A DNA stretch of 64,000 nt, taken from positions 62,001 through 126,000 of the forward strand of contig NZ_BEGX01000002.1 in the NCBI RefSeq assembly GCF_002583555.1. The letters run 5' to 3'. The position numbers were made by a program, and so were the translations under genes. Positions 50,905 to 63,593 of the stretch are shown piece by piece. A model generated the notes under the pieces. The model did no database searches. It saw nothing but the letters and a program-made list of their open reading frames with translations, and was not told the DNA's origin. The DNA is from Pseudonocardia sp. N23. GTDB taxonomy: Bacteria; Actinomycetota; Actinomycetes; Mycobacteriales; Pseudonocardiaceae. Position 1 is the first letter of the stretch. The number at the start of each line of letters is the position of its first letter.

Positions 50905-51900
50905 GTGACAGGAACAGAGTCGGAGGCCGCACGCACACGCGGCGAGCCGGATCTCCACACCCTCGAGCAGGCCGTGGGACGTGCCGTGCGCGCCCCCTCG
51001 ATCCACAACACCCAGCCGTGGTCGTGGCGGGTGCAGCCGGGACGGATCATGCTGTTCGCCGACGACGGGCGTCGTCTCGTGGCGACGGACCCGGACGGCC
51101 GGGACCTGATGGTGAGCTGCGGCGCGGCGCTGCAGCATCTCAGGGTGGCGCTCGCCGGAGTCGGCGCGGCCACCACGACCCTGCGGCTCCCCGACCCCGA
51201 GCGACGCGACCACCTGGCCACGGTGCGCATCTGCGACGGGCTGCCGTCCCACGCCGACTCGAGCCTGTTCGCCCAGCTCGACCGCCGCCGAAGCGACCGG
51301 CGGCCCTACGCGTCGGGAGCCCCCGATGCGGTCGTCGACGGGCTGCGGGCACGCGCCGGCGCCTACGGCGCGGGCCTCGTTCGCGTCGAGGGCGCAGCCC
51401 GGTCCCGACTGGTGCAGGCGCTCGACGACGCCACAGCCGGACAACCGCACCGGCCGGGATATCTCGCCGAGCTGCTGGCGTGGACACACCGGTACTCGGG
51501 AGCCCGCGACGGCATCCCACGTCAGTCGGTCCCCGCTGCCGGGGTGCAGGGCGACGGCGCACATCTGCACCGCTTCCCGGCCGGGACGATGCCCCACCAC
51601 GCGGCGCTGGGGCCCGACGCCGGCACCCTGCTCGTCGTCACCACCCCGGCGGACACGCCCCAGGACCGGCTCCGGGCGGGTGAGGCGGTCGGGTCGGTGC
51701 TGCTCGCCGCAACGGCCGCCGGGTACGCGACATGCCCGCTGAGCCAGGCGCTCGAGCTCTCCGCGACACGCACCCGCGTGCGGAACGAGGCGGGCGGGGT
51801 CGAGTACCCGCAGCTCGTGTTACGCATCGGCCGAACGTTCGGCCACTCCGGCCCGGTGCCGGAGACGCCCCGACGGGCCCTCTCCGCCGTACTGCGCTGA
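50905..51900 (+). CDS. Acg-type nitroreductase-fold protein (copy 2)
   Basis: 331 residues. Hallmarks as in copy 1: RAPSIHNTQPWSWRV, GRDLMVSCGAALQHLRVAL, RRSDRRPYASG, and C-terminal YPQLVLRIGRTFG plus TPRRALSAVL. GTG 50905 has GGAAG close upstream; it is preferred because the frame upstream of it is low-complexity. Convergent with the stress protein gene at 51912, 11 bp between stops. Confidence 0.85.
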   Translation: MTGTESEAARTRGEPDLHTLEQAVGRAVRAPSIHNTQPWSWRVQPGRIMLFADDGRRLVATDPDGRDLMVSCGAALQHLRVALAGVGAATTTLRLPDPERRDHLATVRICDGLPSHADSSLFAQLDRRRSDRRPYASGAPDAVVDGLRARAGAYGAGLVRVEGAARSRLVQALDDATAGQPHRPGYLAELLAWTHRYSGARDGIPRQSVPAAGVQGDGAHLHRFPAGTMPHHAALGPDAGTLLVVTTPADTPQDRLRAGEAVGSVLLAATAAGYATCPLSQALELSATRTRVRNEAGGVEYPQLVLRIGRTFGHSGPVPETPRRALSAVLR

Positions 51901-51911
51901 GCGGACGACGT

Positions 51912-52844
51912 TCACCGGCCAGTGGGATCGCAACACTGCTCGCGCCGCTGCTGCGCGACCACGACGACCGGGCAACGGCCGTGGCGCACGACCGCGCGGT
52001 GGACCGACCCGCCCGGCGGACGCGCACCCGGCCGGGCCCCCACGACGACCAGCTGCGCGGTCGCCGACAGCCTCGTCAACGCCGCCGCCGGGCTCTCGCG
52101 CAGGACACGTGCGACGACCTCGACGGTCGGATGGAGCCGCCTGCACTCCTCCAGCAGCCGGTCCACCGCGGCACGGGTACCGGGATGGACGGCGCGCGTC
52201 GCGTGCACGGCGTGCACGGGCGCCCCGCGCCGCTGCGCCTCGTCGAACGCGAACCTCGCCGCTGCCGCGGCGCCCGCACCGACGCCCACCACCACGGGGT
52301 CGCCGGGAGCGGCCGGAGCGGTCCACGGGTCGGGCTCGGCGACAACGACCACCGGACACCGCGCACCCGCCATGACCGTCATCCCGACGGACCCGAGCAG
52401 CGTCCCGGTGACCGGTCCGCGCCGATGGGACCCGAGGACCAGCATCGACGCCTCCCACCCGGCCTCCCGCAGCACTCCCGCCACCCGGCCGTGCGCGACC
52501 GTCCGGGTCACGACGATGCCCGGTGCGACCTCGCCGGCGACGGCGGCGGCCGCCGCCAGGTACACCGGGGCGGAGCCGTCGAGGAGTGTGCCGGGCGCCG
52601 GTTCGTGTCGCCGCGCAGGCCATCGGGGCACCGCGACGAGGCTGACGGTCAGGCCCCGGAGCCGGGCCTCGGCGGCGGCCCAGCGGACCGCCTCGGTCGC
52701 CGACCGCGAACCGTCGACCCCGACGACGAGCGGGCCGGCGGCCTGTACCTGCGGCACCGTGTCGTACCCGGCCGCGTCCGTCACCTTCCCGTCGGCCCGC
52801 TGCCGCGGCACCGTGCGTCGATGACTGCCGCGTGACCCGGTCAT
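51912..52844 (-). CDS. Universal stress protein, two UspA domains
   Basis: 310 residues. Domain 1: PLVVGVDGSRSATEAVRWAA with loop LVLGSHRRGPVTGTLLGSVG. Domain 2: loop VVGARPGARPPGGSVHRAVV, eroded. The ATG overlaps the stop of the ABC permease gene by 4 nt, so it is the last gene of a four-gene unit that also begins with a stress protein. An N-terminal 40-residue Arg-rich extension precedes domain 1. Confidence 0.87.
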   Translation of the reverse strand: MTGSRGSHRRTVPRQRADGKVTDAAGYDTVPQVQAAGPLVVGVDGSRSATEAVRWAAAEARLRGLTVSLVAVPRWPARRHEPAPGTLLDGSAPVYLAAAAAVAGEVAPGIVVTRTVAHGRVAGVLREAGWEASMLVLGSHRRGPVTGTLLGSVGMTVMAGARCPVVVVAEPDPWTAPAAPGDPVVVGVGAGAAAAARFAFDEAQRRGAPVHAVHATRAVHPGTRAAVDRLLEECRRLHPTVEVVARVLRESPAAALTRLSATAQLVVVGARPGARPPGGSVHRAVVRHGRCPVVVVAQQRREQCCDPTGR

Positions 52845-54460
52845 GCGAGGTCCCGTTGCCGGAAGGCGGCCGCGCCGACCCCCGCGATCACGATCGCGAC
52901 GGCGAGCGTCGCCAGGACGGCCGCCACGTCGACCGCGCCACCGGGCAGGTGTGGGACGTGGGTGAACGGGGACAGGTCCAGCACCCAGGAGGGCGCGCCG
53001 AGCACCGGGCCGAGCTCGGCGACCGTGACGAGTCCCGCGACGACCAGCCACACCAGTGGCACCGACCGTCGGGCGAGCCCGTACCCCGCGGCGGCCAGGC
53101 ACGCCACGAACAGCACGGCCGGGGCCTGCGCGAGGGCCGCGGCGGTCAACCGGACCACCTCCGTCCCCGTCGTCGCGGTCCCGTGGGTGACACCCGCTGC
53201 GGCGCCGCCGACGGCGAGCATGACCAGCCCGCCCGCCGCGGCAACACCCAGGTGGGCCAGGAACCAGCGCGCGCGCCCGACCGGCGCGGACAGAACGGCG
53301 TCGGCGCGGCCGCTGCGTTCCTCGGCCGCCATCCGCAGGACCGCGGCGGCGACGACCAGCGACGCCGCCGATGCGAGCAGGCCGAACTCGGCGACGAGGA
53401 ACGCATCGGACATCGCGTGGGCGCCGCCGAGAGCCGTCACGACCTGCCGCATCCGAACGCTGTCGAGCATCCCGCCCAGCTGTGACGTGACGCTGCCTGC
53501 CACCGCGCCGACGACGGCGAACGCCGCTGTCGCCACCGCGAAGAGCCCACGCTCGCGGTGCACGGCGAGCCCGACGGGCCCTCGTAGCAGGGGCGACGCC
53601 TCGGCCCGGCCGGGACGCGCGTGCAGCAGTCCCGTCCCCAGGTCACGACGACCGCGTACCGCGAGCGCGGCGCCGAGGAGGGTGAGCGCGACCGCCGGCG
53701 GGATCGCCAGCACCCACCAGTGGCGCGCGCCGAAGGGGTCGACCCGTTCGCCCCAGCCGAGCGGGGACACCCACACCATCCACGTGCTCGTCCCGCCCGT
53801 GGCATCGCCGACGGCGCGCACGAGGTAGGCCGCCACGACACCCAGGACCGCCAGCGTGGTCGCGACCCGGGCCGACCCGGCGATCTCGGCCGTGAGCAGC
53901 CCCACCCCCGCGAAGACCAGTGCCGCGCCGCCCCAGGTCGCAGCGAACGCCAGGGCTCCACCCCAGCCGAGACCCGCTGCTGCGAGCGCAGTCGCCGTGA
54001 CCAGCGTGAGGCCGGCGGCGAACGTCGTCGCGGTCAGACCGGCCGCCGCCGTCGGCGCCCACCGGCCGGCGCCGGCCGACGCCACGAGCTCGGTTCGGCC
54101 GCCATCCTCCTCGGCCCGGGTGTGCCGCACGACGACGAGTACGGCGACGACGGCCGCCGCCGCCGCACCCAGGACGCCCAACTTCCAGAGCGCGAGCGCC
54201 CCGGCGGCGCCGTCGCCGGAGAGGGGACCGTACATCGCCAGGAGTGCGGGCGAGGCCGTGATCGCTCCCACCGCGGCCCCTCGCTCGGCGGGGTCGACGT
54301 AGAGGGCGTCCGTCGCGGCCGCCGACAGTGCCGCGGTGCCGGCGAGCGCGGCGACCGTCACCGGCAGCCGGACCCGCTCCCTGTGCAGGGCACGGCGCAG
54401 CAGTACGCCGCCCCCGGTCCAGCTCTGCAGGGTCGCTGCTCCGGGCGGGCCCCCCGTCAC
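52841..54460 (-). CDS. ABC exporter permease (ABC-2-like, two-repeat type)
   Basis: 539 residues with roughly twelve hydrophobic segments arranged as two repeats, for example LAVLGVVAAYLVRAVGDATG and VATAAFAVVGAVAGSVTSQL. Pattern fits permeases of the antibiotic/polyketide exporter type. GTG 54460 overlaps the ATPase stop by 4 nt; its own stop overlaps the next ATG by 4 nt. Substrate unknown. It is not CydCD, which is a fused permease-ATPase. Confidence 0.82.
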   Translation of the reverse strand: MTGGPPGAATLQSWTGGGVLLRRALHRERVRLPVTVAALAGTAALSAAATDALYVDPAERGAAVGAITASPALLAMYGPLSGDGAAGALALWKLGVLGAAAAAVVAVLVVVRHTRAEEDGGRTELVASAGAGRWAPTAAAGLTATTFAAGLTLVTATALAAAGLGWGGALAFAATWGGAALVFAGVGLLTAEIAGSARVATTLAVLGVVAAYLVRAVGDATGGTSTWMVWVSPLGWGERVDPFGARHWWVLAIPPAVALTLLGAALAVRGRRDLGTGLLHARPGRAEASPLLRGPVGLAVHRERGLFAVATAAFAVVGAVAGSVTSQLGGMLDSVRMRQVVTALGGAHAMSDAFLVAEFGLLASAASLVVAAAVLRMAAEERSGRADAVLSAPVGRARWFLAHLGVAAAGGLVMLAVGGAAAGVTHGTATTGTEVVRLTAAALAQAPAVLFVACLAAAGYGLARRSVPLVWLVVAGLVTVAELGPVLGAPSWVLDLSPFTHVPHLPGGAVDVAAVLATLAVAIVIAGVGAAAFRQRDLA

Positions 54461-55377
54461 GCCGACGCCTCTCTCGTGGTCGGCGCGAACTCCGCCAGGA
54501 ACACCTGTTCCAGCGAGGGTGGGCGCACCTCCAGCCGCACGATGCCGGCGGCGGAGAGCCGTCGCATCAGACCGTCCATCGCGGCGGGGTCGACGTCGCA
54601 GACCACGACCCGGCCGCGGACCTCGCCGAGATGCACCCCGGCCAGGTCGTCGGTCCGGGGAACAGGTGCGGCGAGCTCAGCGGTCACCGTGGTCCGGCAG
54701 AGGTGGCGCAGCTCCGGCAGCGACCCGGACTCGACCGTCCTGCCACGGCGGATGATCGTCATCCGATCGGCCAGCGCCTCGACCTCCGAGAGGACATGGC
54801 TCGACAGCAACACCGTCCGCCCGCGGTCACGCTCCTCGCCGAGCACGCGCCGGAACTCCGCGTCGACGAGCGGGTCCAGCCCCGTCGTCGGCTCGTCGAG
54901 CACCAGCAGCTCGACGTCGGACGACAGCGCCGCGACCAGCGCGACCTTCTGCCTGTTGCCGCGGGAGTACGCCCGGGAACGGGTCGTGGGGTCGAGTGCG
55001 AAACGCTCGACCAGGGCGTCGCGTCTGGCCACGTCGAGGCCACCTCGCAGAGCCCCCAGGAAGTCGATGACCTCGCCCCCGGTCAGGTCGGGCCACAGCG
55101 ACACGTCGCCCGGTACGTAGGCCATCCTGCGATGCAGCTCGACGGCATCGCGCCGAGCATCCCCGCCCAGAACACGGACGTGCCCGGCGTCGGGCCTGAT
55201 CAACCCCAGCAGGACACGCAGGGTGGTGGTCTTCCCCGACCCGTTCGGCCCGATGAACCCATGGATCTCGCCCTGCTCGACACGCAGGTCCAGCCCGTCG
55301 AGGGCAGCGGTCCTGCCGAAGCGCTTGACGAGGCCGCGGACGTCGACCGGGACGTCGGCGGGGACGTCGGCGCTCAC
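54457..55377 (-). CDS. ABC transporter ATP-binding protein
   Basis: 306 residues. Walker A GPNGSGKTTTLRVLL, signature YSRGNRQKVALVAAL (unusual form of LSGGQ), Walker B LLVLDEPTTGLD and switch His in VLLSSHVLSE. A C-terminal extension of about 80 residues is typical of drug-exporter ATPases. GTG 55377 overlaps the stop of the upstream stress protein gene by 4 nt. Confidence 0.9.
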   Translation of the reverse strand: MSADVPADVPVDVRGLVKRFGRTAALDGLDLRVEQGEIHGFIGPNGSGKTTTLRVLLGLIRPDAGHVRVLGGDARRDAVELHRRMAYVPGDVSLWPDLTGGEVIDFLGALRGGLDVARRDALVERFALDPTTRSRAYSRGNRQKVALVAALSSDVELLVLDEPTTGLDPLVDAEFRRVLGEERDRGRTVLLSSHVLSEVEALADRMTIIRRGRTVESGSLPELRHLCRTTVTAELAAPVPRTDDLAGVHLGEVRGRVVVCDVDPAAMDGLMRRLSAAGIVRLEVRPPSLEQVFLAEFAPTTREASA

Positions 55378-56294
55378 ACCTCGTCCCCGTCGGCCTCACT
55401 CGGTGCTCCCGACGGTGGGCGGACCACCGCGACCGGACAGGGAGAATGTTGCAGCACCGCCTGGCTCACCGAGCCCAGGAGCAGTCCCCGGGCCGGGCCG
55501 AGACCCCGGGAGCCCACGACGACGAGACCGGCGCCGACGGCTGCGTCGAGCAGCGCGCGGGCGGCGCCGTCACGCACGACGACCTCGCGCACCTCGACCC
55601 CCGGGTACTTCGCGGCCCACACCGCGACGGAGTCGGTGAGCACACGCCGCTCCTCCTGCGCGACGGACGCCCAGTCGACGTACGGGACGATGAACGGGTC
55701 GATCACCGTCTCGATCCACGAGTGGACGGCGATCAGCGGGACACCCCGTCCGGCGGCCTCCTCGAAGGCGAACGCGATCGCCGGCTCGCCCTGGGCGGAC
55801 TCCTCGATGCCGACCACGACGGGCGCGTCAGGGCGAATCGGACGGTCGGGCTCGCCGCGGACGACGACGACCGGGCACAGCGCATGCGCCGCGACGCCCA
55901 CCCCGACGGACCCCAGCAGCAGCCCGGCGAAGCCCCCGTTCCCGCGGTTGCCGACCACGACCAGCGCTGCGCCGGCCGACTCGTCGACGAGCACACGGAC
56001 GGGGGCACCGCCACGGACGTCGCGGTCGATCCCGACCTCCGGGGCGACCCCGTGGGCCGCCTCGGCCGCGGCGTCCAGTGACCGGTGGGCGACCTCCAGC
56101 AGTGCGTTGCGCTCGTACTCCTCGCCCAGTGCTGCGAGACCGATGGGCGCGTAGCTGCTCCACCCGAGGGCCGCGACCAGTCGGAGCCGCAGCCCCCTGC
56201 GGTGCGCCTCGACCGCCGCCCACCGTGCCGCGGCACGGGCATGCCCCGACCCGTCGATACCGACGACGACGTTCATGGGAGTGGCGGCGCGCAT
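55374..56294 (-). CDS. Universal stress protein, two UspA domains
   Basis: 306 residues. Both ATP loops are complete: VVGNRGNGGFAGLLLGSVG and VVGSRGLGPARGLLLGSVS. Close paralogue of the protein at 38524. ATG 56294 has GGAGG 5 nt upstream; an internal ATG at 56276 begins at the domain edge. First gene of the unit stress protein - ATPase - permease - stress protein, all joined by 4-nt overlaps. A box lies 83 bp upstream. Confidence 0.9.
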   Translation of the reverse strand: MRAATPMNVVVGIDGSGHARAAARWAAVEAHRRGLRLRLVAALGWSSYAPIGLAALGEEYERNALLEVAHRSLDAAAEAAHGVAPEVGIDRDVRGGAPVRVLVDESAGAALVVVGNRGNGGFAGLLLGSVGVGVAAHALCPVVVVRGEPDRPIRPDAPVVVGIEESAQGEPAIAFAFEEAAGRGVPLIAVHSWIETVIDPFIVPYVDWASVAQEERRVLTDSVAVWAAKYPGVEVREVVVRDGAARALLDAAVGAGLVVVGSRGLGPARGLLLGSVSQAVLQHSPCPVAVVRPPSGAPSEADGDEV

Positions 56295-56376
56295 GGTTCC
56301 TCCAGGTCTGGTGTGCTCAGGCGAACGATCGCCGACAGCGGGTGGCACCGGCACCGGCTCTCCGGCCCGCCGACAC

Positions 56377-56390
56377 GGGACGTTCGGCCC
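56377..56390. promoter_or_regulatory. DosR-like box before the stress protein/ABC operon
   Basis: GGGAC-GTTC-GGCCC, 9 of 10 fixed positions; GGCCC is also the right half of early-described mycobacterial DosR motifs. Confidence 0.65.
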
Positions 56391-56429
56391 GGAAGGGCGC
56401 CGGTCCCGTGGCCCGCGCCGCGAGCGGCG

Positions 56430-59451
<3,022 letters not shown>

Positions 59452-59846
59452 ACGCACTGCGTCGAGCTCCGACCGGATCTCGGCTGTCCCACCCACCGCC
59501 AGCACCGTCCACGCCACAGCGGCGACGTCGTCGACGCCGTCGGTCTCGAACGCGGCGACTCCGTTCGCGACGATCGCGCGCGCGACAGCCGGATCCTCGA
59601 TCGCGAACACGACACGGCTCCCTTCCCACGTGTAGGCGACCGGCCTGCACTCGGGCAGCGCCCCGCGGGTGTAGACGATCCGTCCGAGCGTGCCCGCACC
59701 CAGGAGCGCACGGCAGCGCATCGCGTCCATCACGCCCTCACCGGCCGCTGGGCCGGCGGGGTCGGAGCTGTGCGGCGGCGTGGCGGTCATCGCGGTGACG
59801 TCGCGGTCATCGGACAACGATCGCTCGCCGGGCGCCCCAGGGTGGA

Positions 59847-59860
59847 GGGCCGAAGGTCCC
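59847..59860. promoter_or_regulatory. DosR-like box before the PPOX gene
   Basis: GGGCC-GAAG-GTCCC, 9 of 10 fixed positions, in the 101-bp gap between kinase 2 (ends 59892) and the PPOX gene. Confidence 0.65.
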
Positions 59861-59891
59861 TGATCGGGCATCCCAGAGTCCTTGATCACCG

Positions 59892-61670
59892 TCAGGGCAA
59901 TGGCACCGACCAGCACAGCCGGCTCCCACCAGCCGCTGCCACCCCGAGCTCGAACCGACCGCCGCGGCGCTCGGCGCGCCGCCGCAGGTTGGCCAGTCCG
60001 CTTCGCCGGCCCCCGCCACCCGGACCCCGGCCGTCGTCGGCCACGACGACCTCGACGAGGCAGGCCGCGGGGTCGACGACGACGTCGACCTCGACGTGGG
60101 ACGCGTGGGCATGCTTGGCGACGTTGCTCAGCGCCTCGCGCAGCACCGCCGTCATGTCGTCCACCAGGTCATCATCGGAGGCCACCGTGTCGGCGGGACC
60201 GGTGAACCGCAGCGCCGGACCGAAACCCAGCGACGCGGCCGCCTCCTGGACCACGTGCAGGATCGAGGCACGGACACCATCGCCGCCGTCGTCGGCATGC
60301 TGCAGCGCGAAGATCGTCGTCCGGATCTGCGAGATCGTGTCGTCGAGATCCCCCACGACACCCCGCAGACGCTCGGCCTCGGCGGTGTCCCCCAGGCGCG
60401 CCGCGATGCTCTGCAACGACAGACCGGTGCCGAACAGCCGCTGGATCACGTGATCGTGGAGGTCGGCGGCGATGCGCTCGCGCTCGTCGAGCATCCGGAG
60501 CCGCTCCCGCTCTGACCGGGCCTCGGTCAGTTCGAGGGCGACGGCGGCCTGGTTCGCGAAGCCGGCGACCAGGCCGAGGTCCGTGTCACTGAACCCGGGC
60601 CGTCCGCGGAGCCGGATGACCGTCAGGACCCCGTCGGTCCGCGACGGACCCACCAGTGGGACCACGAGCATCGGGCCGATGTCGAGCAGGTCGCCTCCCG
60701 CCGCCGGGGTGAGGTCAGGGCGTTCGTCCGGGCCGGAGAGCCGCATCGCCGTGGCGGACGTGAAGACCTCGCCGCTGACCGACCCCAGCGTCGGGAAGCG
60801 CCGGTCGTGCAGGTCGGGCAGGACGGGCTCGAGGCCGCGCCGGACATCCGCGATGTCGACCCGGAGCATCTCGCCCGCCGGGCCCTCCGGGCGGGCGAGG
60901 ACCGCGAGGTCCGCGCCGGCGAGCTCACGGCTGCGTTCCACGATGAGCCGCAGCGGCGGCTCTCCCGGTGACCCGAGCATCTGCTGGGTGACAGCCGTCG
61001 TCGCGGCCATCCATTCCCCGCGCACCGTCGTCGAGTTGAACAGGCGCGCGTTGTCGATGGCGACCGCGGCGGTCGCGGCGAGGGCGCGCGCGAGCTCCTC
61101 GTCCTCGTCGCTGAACTCCCCGCGCGCGCTCTCGGTCAGGTACAGGTTGCCGAAGACCTGTCCCCGGATACGGATCGGAACGCCGAGAAAACTCGTCATC
61201 GCCGGATGGCCGTCCGGGAAGCCCGAGGAACGGGGGTCCGCCGACAGCTGCCGCAGCCGGATGGGCCGCCCCTCGTCGATCACGGCGCCGAGCAGGCCAC
61301 GCCCCTCGGGAAGGTCACCGATCCGGTCGACGACCTGTTCGTCCATCCCGATGTGGACGAACTCGGCCAGTCCTCCCCCGACGTCGGCCAGCACGCCGAG
61401 AGCGGCGTACCGGGCGTCGAGCAGGTCACGTGCCGCCTCGGCTATCCGCCGCAGGACCGCCGGCAACGCCAGGTCGGCGATGATCGCCTGATTCGCCTTG
61501 AGCAAGCCCCGCAACCGGCCCTGGGCGGCCATGACCTCACCTGCGCGGTCGACCAGCTGTCCGAGGAGCTGATCGAGCTCGAGGCGTGGCAGATCGGGGA
61601 AGGTCAGCATCGGATCGGCTGCGGGCGGAGGAGAGCCGTCGTCCGCATCCACGGGCTGCTCGGTGGACAT
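59892..61670 (-). CDS. DevS/DosT-like GAF-GAF histidine kinase (2)
   Basis: 592 residues. GAF-A is about 65-205 with His155 in PDGHPAMTSFLG at the haem-ligand position; GAF-B is about 225-370. HisKA_3 has phosphoacceptor His405 in [13 protein letters not shown]; HATPase has LREALSNVAKHAHA and DDGRGPGGGG. ATG 61670 has CGGAG 5 nt upstream; ATG 61688 is an alternative. Compared with kinase 1 it has an extra N-terminal helix (LLGQLVDRAGEVMAAQGRL) like DosS. Confidence 0.88.
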   Translation of the reverse strand: MSTEQPVDADDGSPPPAADPMLTFPDLPRLELDQLLGQLVDRAGEVMAAQGRLRGLLKANQAIIADLALPAVLRRIAEAARDLLDARYAALGVLADVGGGLAEFVHIGMDEQVVDRIGDLPEGRGLLGAVIDEGRPIRLRQLSADPRSSGFPDGHPAMTSFLGVPIRIRGQVFGNLYLTESARGEFSDEDEELARALAATAAVAIDNARLFNSTTVRGEWMAATTAVTQQMLGSPGEPPLRLIVERSRELAGADLAVLARPEGPAGEMLRVDIADVRRGLEPVLPDLHDRRFPTLGSVSGEVFTSATAMRLSGPDERPDLTPAAGGDLLDIGPMLVVPLVGPSRTDGVLTVIRLRGRPGFSDTDLGLVAGFANQAAVALELTEARSERERLRMLDERERIAADLHDHVIQRLFGTGLSLQSIAARLGDTAEAERLRGVVGDLDDTISQIRTTIFALQHADDGGDGVRASILHVVQEAAASLGFGPALRFTGPADTVASDDDLVDDMTAVLREALSNVAKHAHASHVEVDVVVDPAACLVEVVVADDGRGPGGGGRRSGLANLRRRAERRGGRFELGVAAAGGSRLCWSVPLP

Positions 61671-61973
61671 GTCGACTCCGATCGTCATGCCTCGACGCTC
61701 ATGCCCACGTCGGCCGGACAGTTCCGCCGCAGAGCGGGTGGACTCCTTCGAGGTGGCGAACCTACCGAGATAGGTGGGATCGGGGCCAGGCCGGCCACCG
61801 GATCCGCGGGGCGTCCACCCGACACGACCGGCGCCGGCACGGCTACCGGCGGGCACTTGGTCCCGACAACGGCGGTGACTTCGACTGTGCCCGAGGGGCC
61901 GTTGCACCGCAGTGCGATCACCGCTCCACGGCTGATCCTCGACAGGTCCGACACACAACCGAGGAGGGTCACG
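61671..61973. promoter_or_regulatory. Divergent region between kinase 2 and doxX with a DosR-like box
   Basis: 303 bp without a gene. GGGCA-CTTG-GTCCC at 61851-61864 (8 of 10) ends 109 bp before the doxX start. No good box is seen at the normal offset for the kinase. Confidence 0.5.
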
Positions 61974-62576
61974 ATGACCATCACCCAGGGCCACACCAGC
62001 CCGGCAGGCGCCCACGGTCAGCAGCCGCCGACTCCGCCCCCGGCTGCCGAGGCACCTCCCCGCGCTGCCGCGATCACGCTGGCGGCGTTGCGGATCGGTG
62101 TCGGCTTCGTCTTCCTGTGGGCGTTCCTGGACAAGACGTTCGGGCTCGGCTACGCGACGGGAACCGCGAAGGCGTGGGTCCAGGGTGGCTCACCGACGAA
62201 GGGTTTCCTGGGTTCGGTGGACGTCGGCCCGCTGCAGTCGATGTTCCACACCTGGGCCGGCACCTGGTGGGCCGACTGGCTGTTCATGCTCGCCATGCTG
62301 GGCATCGGACTCGCGGTCGTCATCGGCATCGCGCTCCGGCCCGCAGCCGTGGCCGGCACGATCGTGCTCGCCCTGATGTGGTTCGCCGAGTTCCCGCTCG
62401 CACAGCACGCGGCAGACGGCACGGCGAGCGGTTCGACGAACCCGTTCGTCGACTACCACGTCGTCTACATCCTGGCCCTGATCACGCTGGCAGCGACGCA
62501 GGCCGGCCGCTTCTGGGGTCTCGGGGGCTGGTGGTCCGGCCTTCCCTTCGTGCGCGACCACCGCTGGGCGGTGTGA
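61974..62576 (+). CDS. DoxX-family membrane protein
   Basis: 200 residues with four membrane segments: ITLAALRIGVGFVFLWAFLD, LFMLAMLGIGLAVVIGIALR, AVAGTIVLALMWFAEFP and VVYILALITLAATQAG. A Pro-rich 30-residue N-terminus precedes helix 1. DoxX relatives associate with thiosulfate:quinone or redox-protection complexes; here the role is unknown. ATG 61974 has GAGGAGG about 7 nt upstream. Followed 63 bp later by a stress protein gene. Confidence 0.85.
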   Translation: MTITQGHTSPAGAHGQQPPTPPPAAEAPPRAAAITLAALRIGVGFVFLWAFLDKTFGLGYATGTAKAWVQGGSPTKGFLGSVDVGPLQSMFHTWAGTWWADWLFMLAMLGIGLAVVIGIALRPAAVAGTIVLALMWFAEFPLAQHAADGTASGSTNPFVDYHVVYILALITLAATQAGRFWGLGGWWSGLPFVRDHRWAV

Positions 62577-62639
62577 CCCGCACGATCCATCATCCGCCGG
62601 GTCACCCACCACCCGGCGCCGGCGGAGAGGCAGTACAGC

Positions 62640-63515
62640 GTGCAGGCACTCGTGGTCCACGAGTCGTACCGACGGAGCGCCGAGCCCGAGATCGTCCTCT
62701 GCGTGGACGACTCCGCGACGGCACCGTACGCCGCCGCCTGGGCCGCCGCCGAGGCCGCGGCCCGCGGTGGCCGGCTGACGATCATGCACGCCACCGGGTA
62801 CGCCGTCGACGCACCGGACACACGTCGGGCCACCGACATCCTGGACACCGCAAGAGAAGTGGCTCGCCGGGAGCACCCGCGGCTCGGCATCGCGACACGC
62901 ATCGTCGACGGAGACCTCGTCCACGGCCTGCTCGACGCCGCCGAGGATGCGCAGCTCGTCGTCCTCGGTCTCGGTTCGGGGGCGACCGCCGGTGCGGTCC
63001 GCGAGCCGCCCGCCGTCGACCTGCTGGGGCGGGCGTCCTGCCCCGTCCTGCTGGTGCGTCGTCTCGACGTGCTCTCCGGCTCGTCGGTCGTAGCGTGTGT
63101 CGACGGATCGCCCGTCGACACCGCCGTGCTGTCCTCGGCGTTCGCCGCGGCCGCGGCGCACCGGCTCCCCCTCCGTGTGATCGACGTCGACCCGCCCCGG
63201 AGCTATGAGCCGGCCGAGCTCGTGGCGGCCGAGCTGCAGTGCTGGTCCGGCCCGTATCCCGAGGTCCGGGCTACTTTCGAGGCGGTGCAAGGCCGTCCGG
63301 CGACCGTCGTCGCCCAGCGATCGGCCGGAGCCCGGCTACTCGTCGTCGGCATTCCTCGACGGCGGAGCCGCGGAGCGGCGGTCGGCTCGACGGACCGATT
63401 GCCCGCTCTCGAAAGCCGGTGCCCGGTCCTCGTCGCGATCGGCAGCGATTCCGGGCCGCCGCGTCGGGTGAACGGCTACGACACCCCGTGGGGAGCGGCA
63501 CCCCGGGGGCGCTGA
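62640..63515 (+). CDS. Universal stress protein, divergent two-domain type
   Basis: 291 residues. Domain 1: EIVLCVDDSATAPYAAAWAA with loop LVLGLGSGATAGAVREPPAV; domain 2: SVVACVDGSPVDTAVLSSAF with loop LVVGIPRRRSRGAAVGSTD. Both loops are atypical. GTG 62640 has GGAGAGG 9 nt upstream. Probably co-transcribed with doxX. It is the most divergent of the six stress proteins. Confidence 0.82.
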   Translation: MQALVVHESYRRSAEPEIVLCVDDSATAPYAAAWAAAEAAARGGRLTIMHATGYAVDAPDTRRATDILDTAREVARREHPRLGIATRIVDGDLVHGLLDAAEDAQLVVLGLGSGATAGAVREPPAVDLLGRASCPVLLVRRLDVLSGSSVVACVDGSPVDTAVLSSAFAAAAAHRLPLRVIDVDPPRSYEPAELVAAELQCWSGPYPEVRATFEAVQGRPATVVAQRSAGARLLVVGIPRRRSRGAAVGSTDRLPALESRCPVLVAIGSDSGPPRRVNGYDTPWGAAPRGR

Positions 63516-63560
63516 CCTCCGTCCGGGCCCCGGGTCGCGTTCCTCCCACACGCCCTCGTC

Positions 63561-63593
63561 CGCCGTCGGTCTCAGAGCGCCGTCGGTCTCAGA
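63561..63593. repeat. Tandem 17-bp repeat at the 3' end of the CBS-BON gene
   Basis: CGCCGTCGGTCTCAGA occurs at 63561-63576 and again at 63578-63593. The second copy contains the stop codon of the minus-strand gene, so the repeat duplicates its 3' end. Confidence 0.8.

Noticed and set aside
48024-51230. About 1068-codon minus-strand open frame across cydA-cydB
   Set aside because: Shadow frame; the plus strand encodes unmistakable CydA and CydB with haem ligands.
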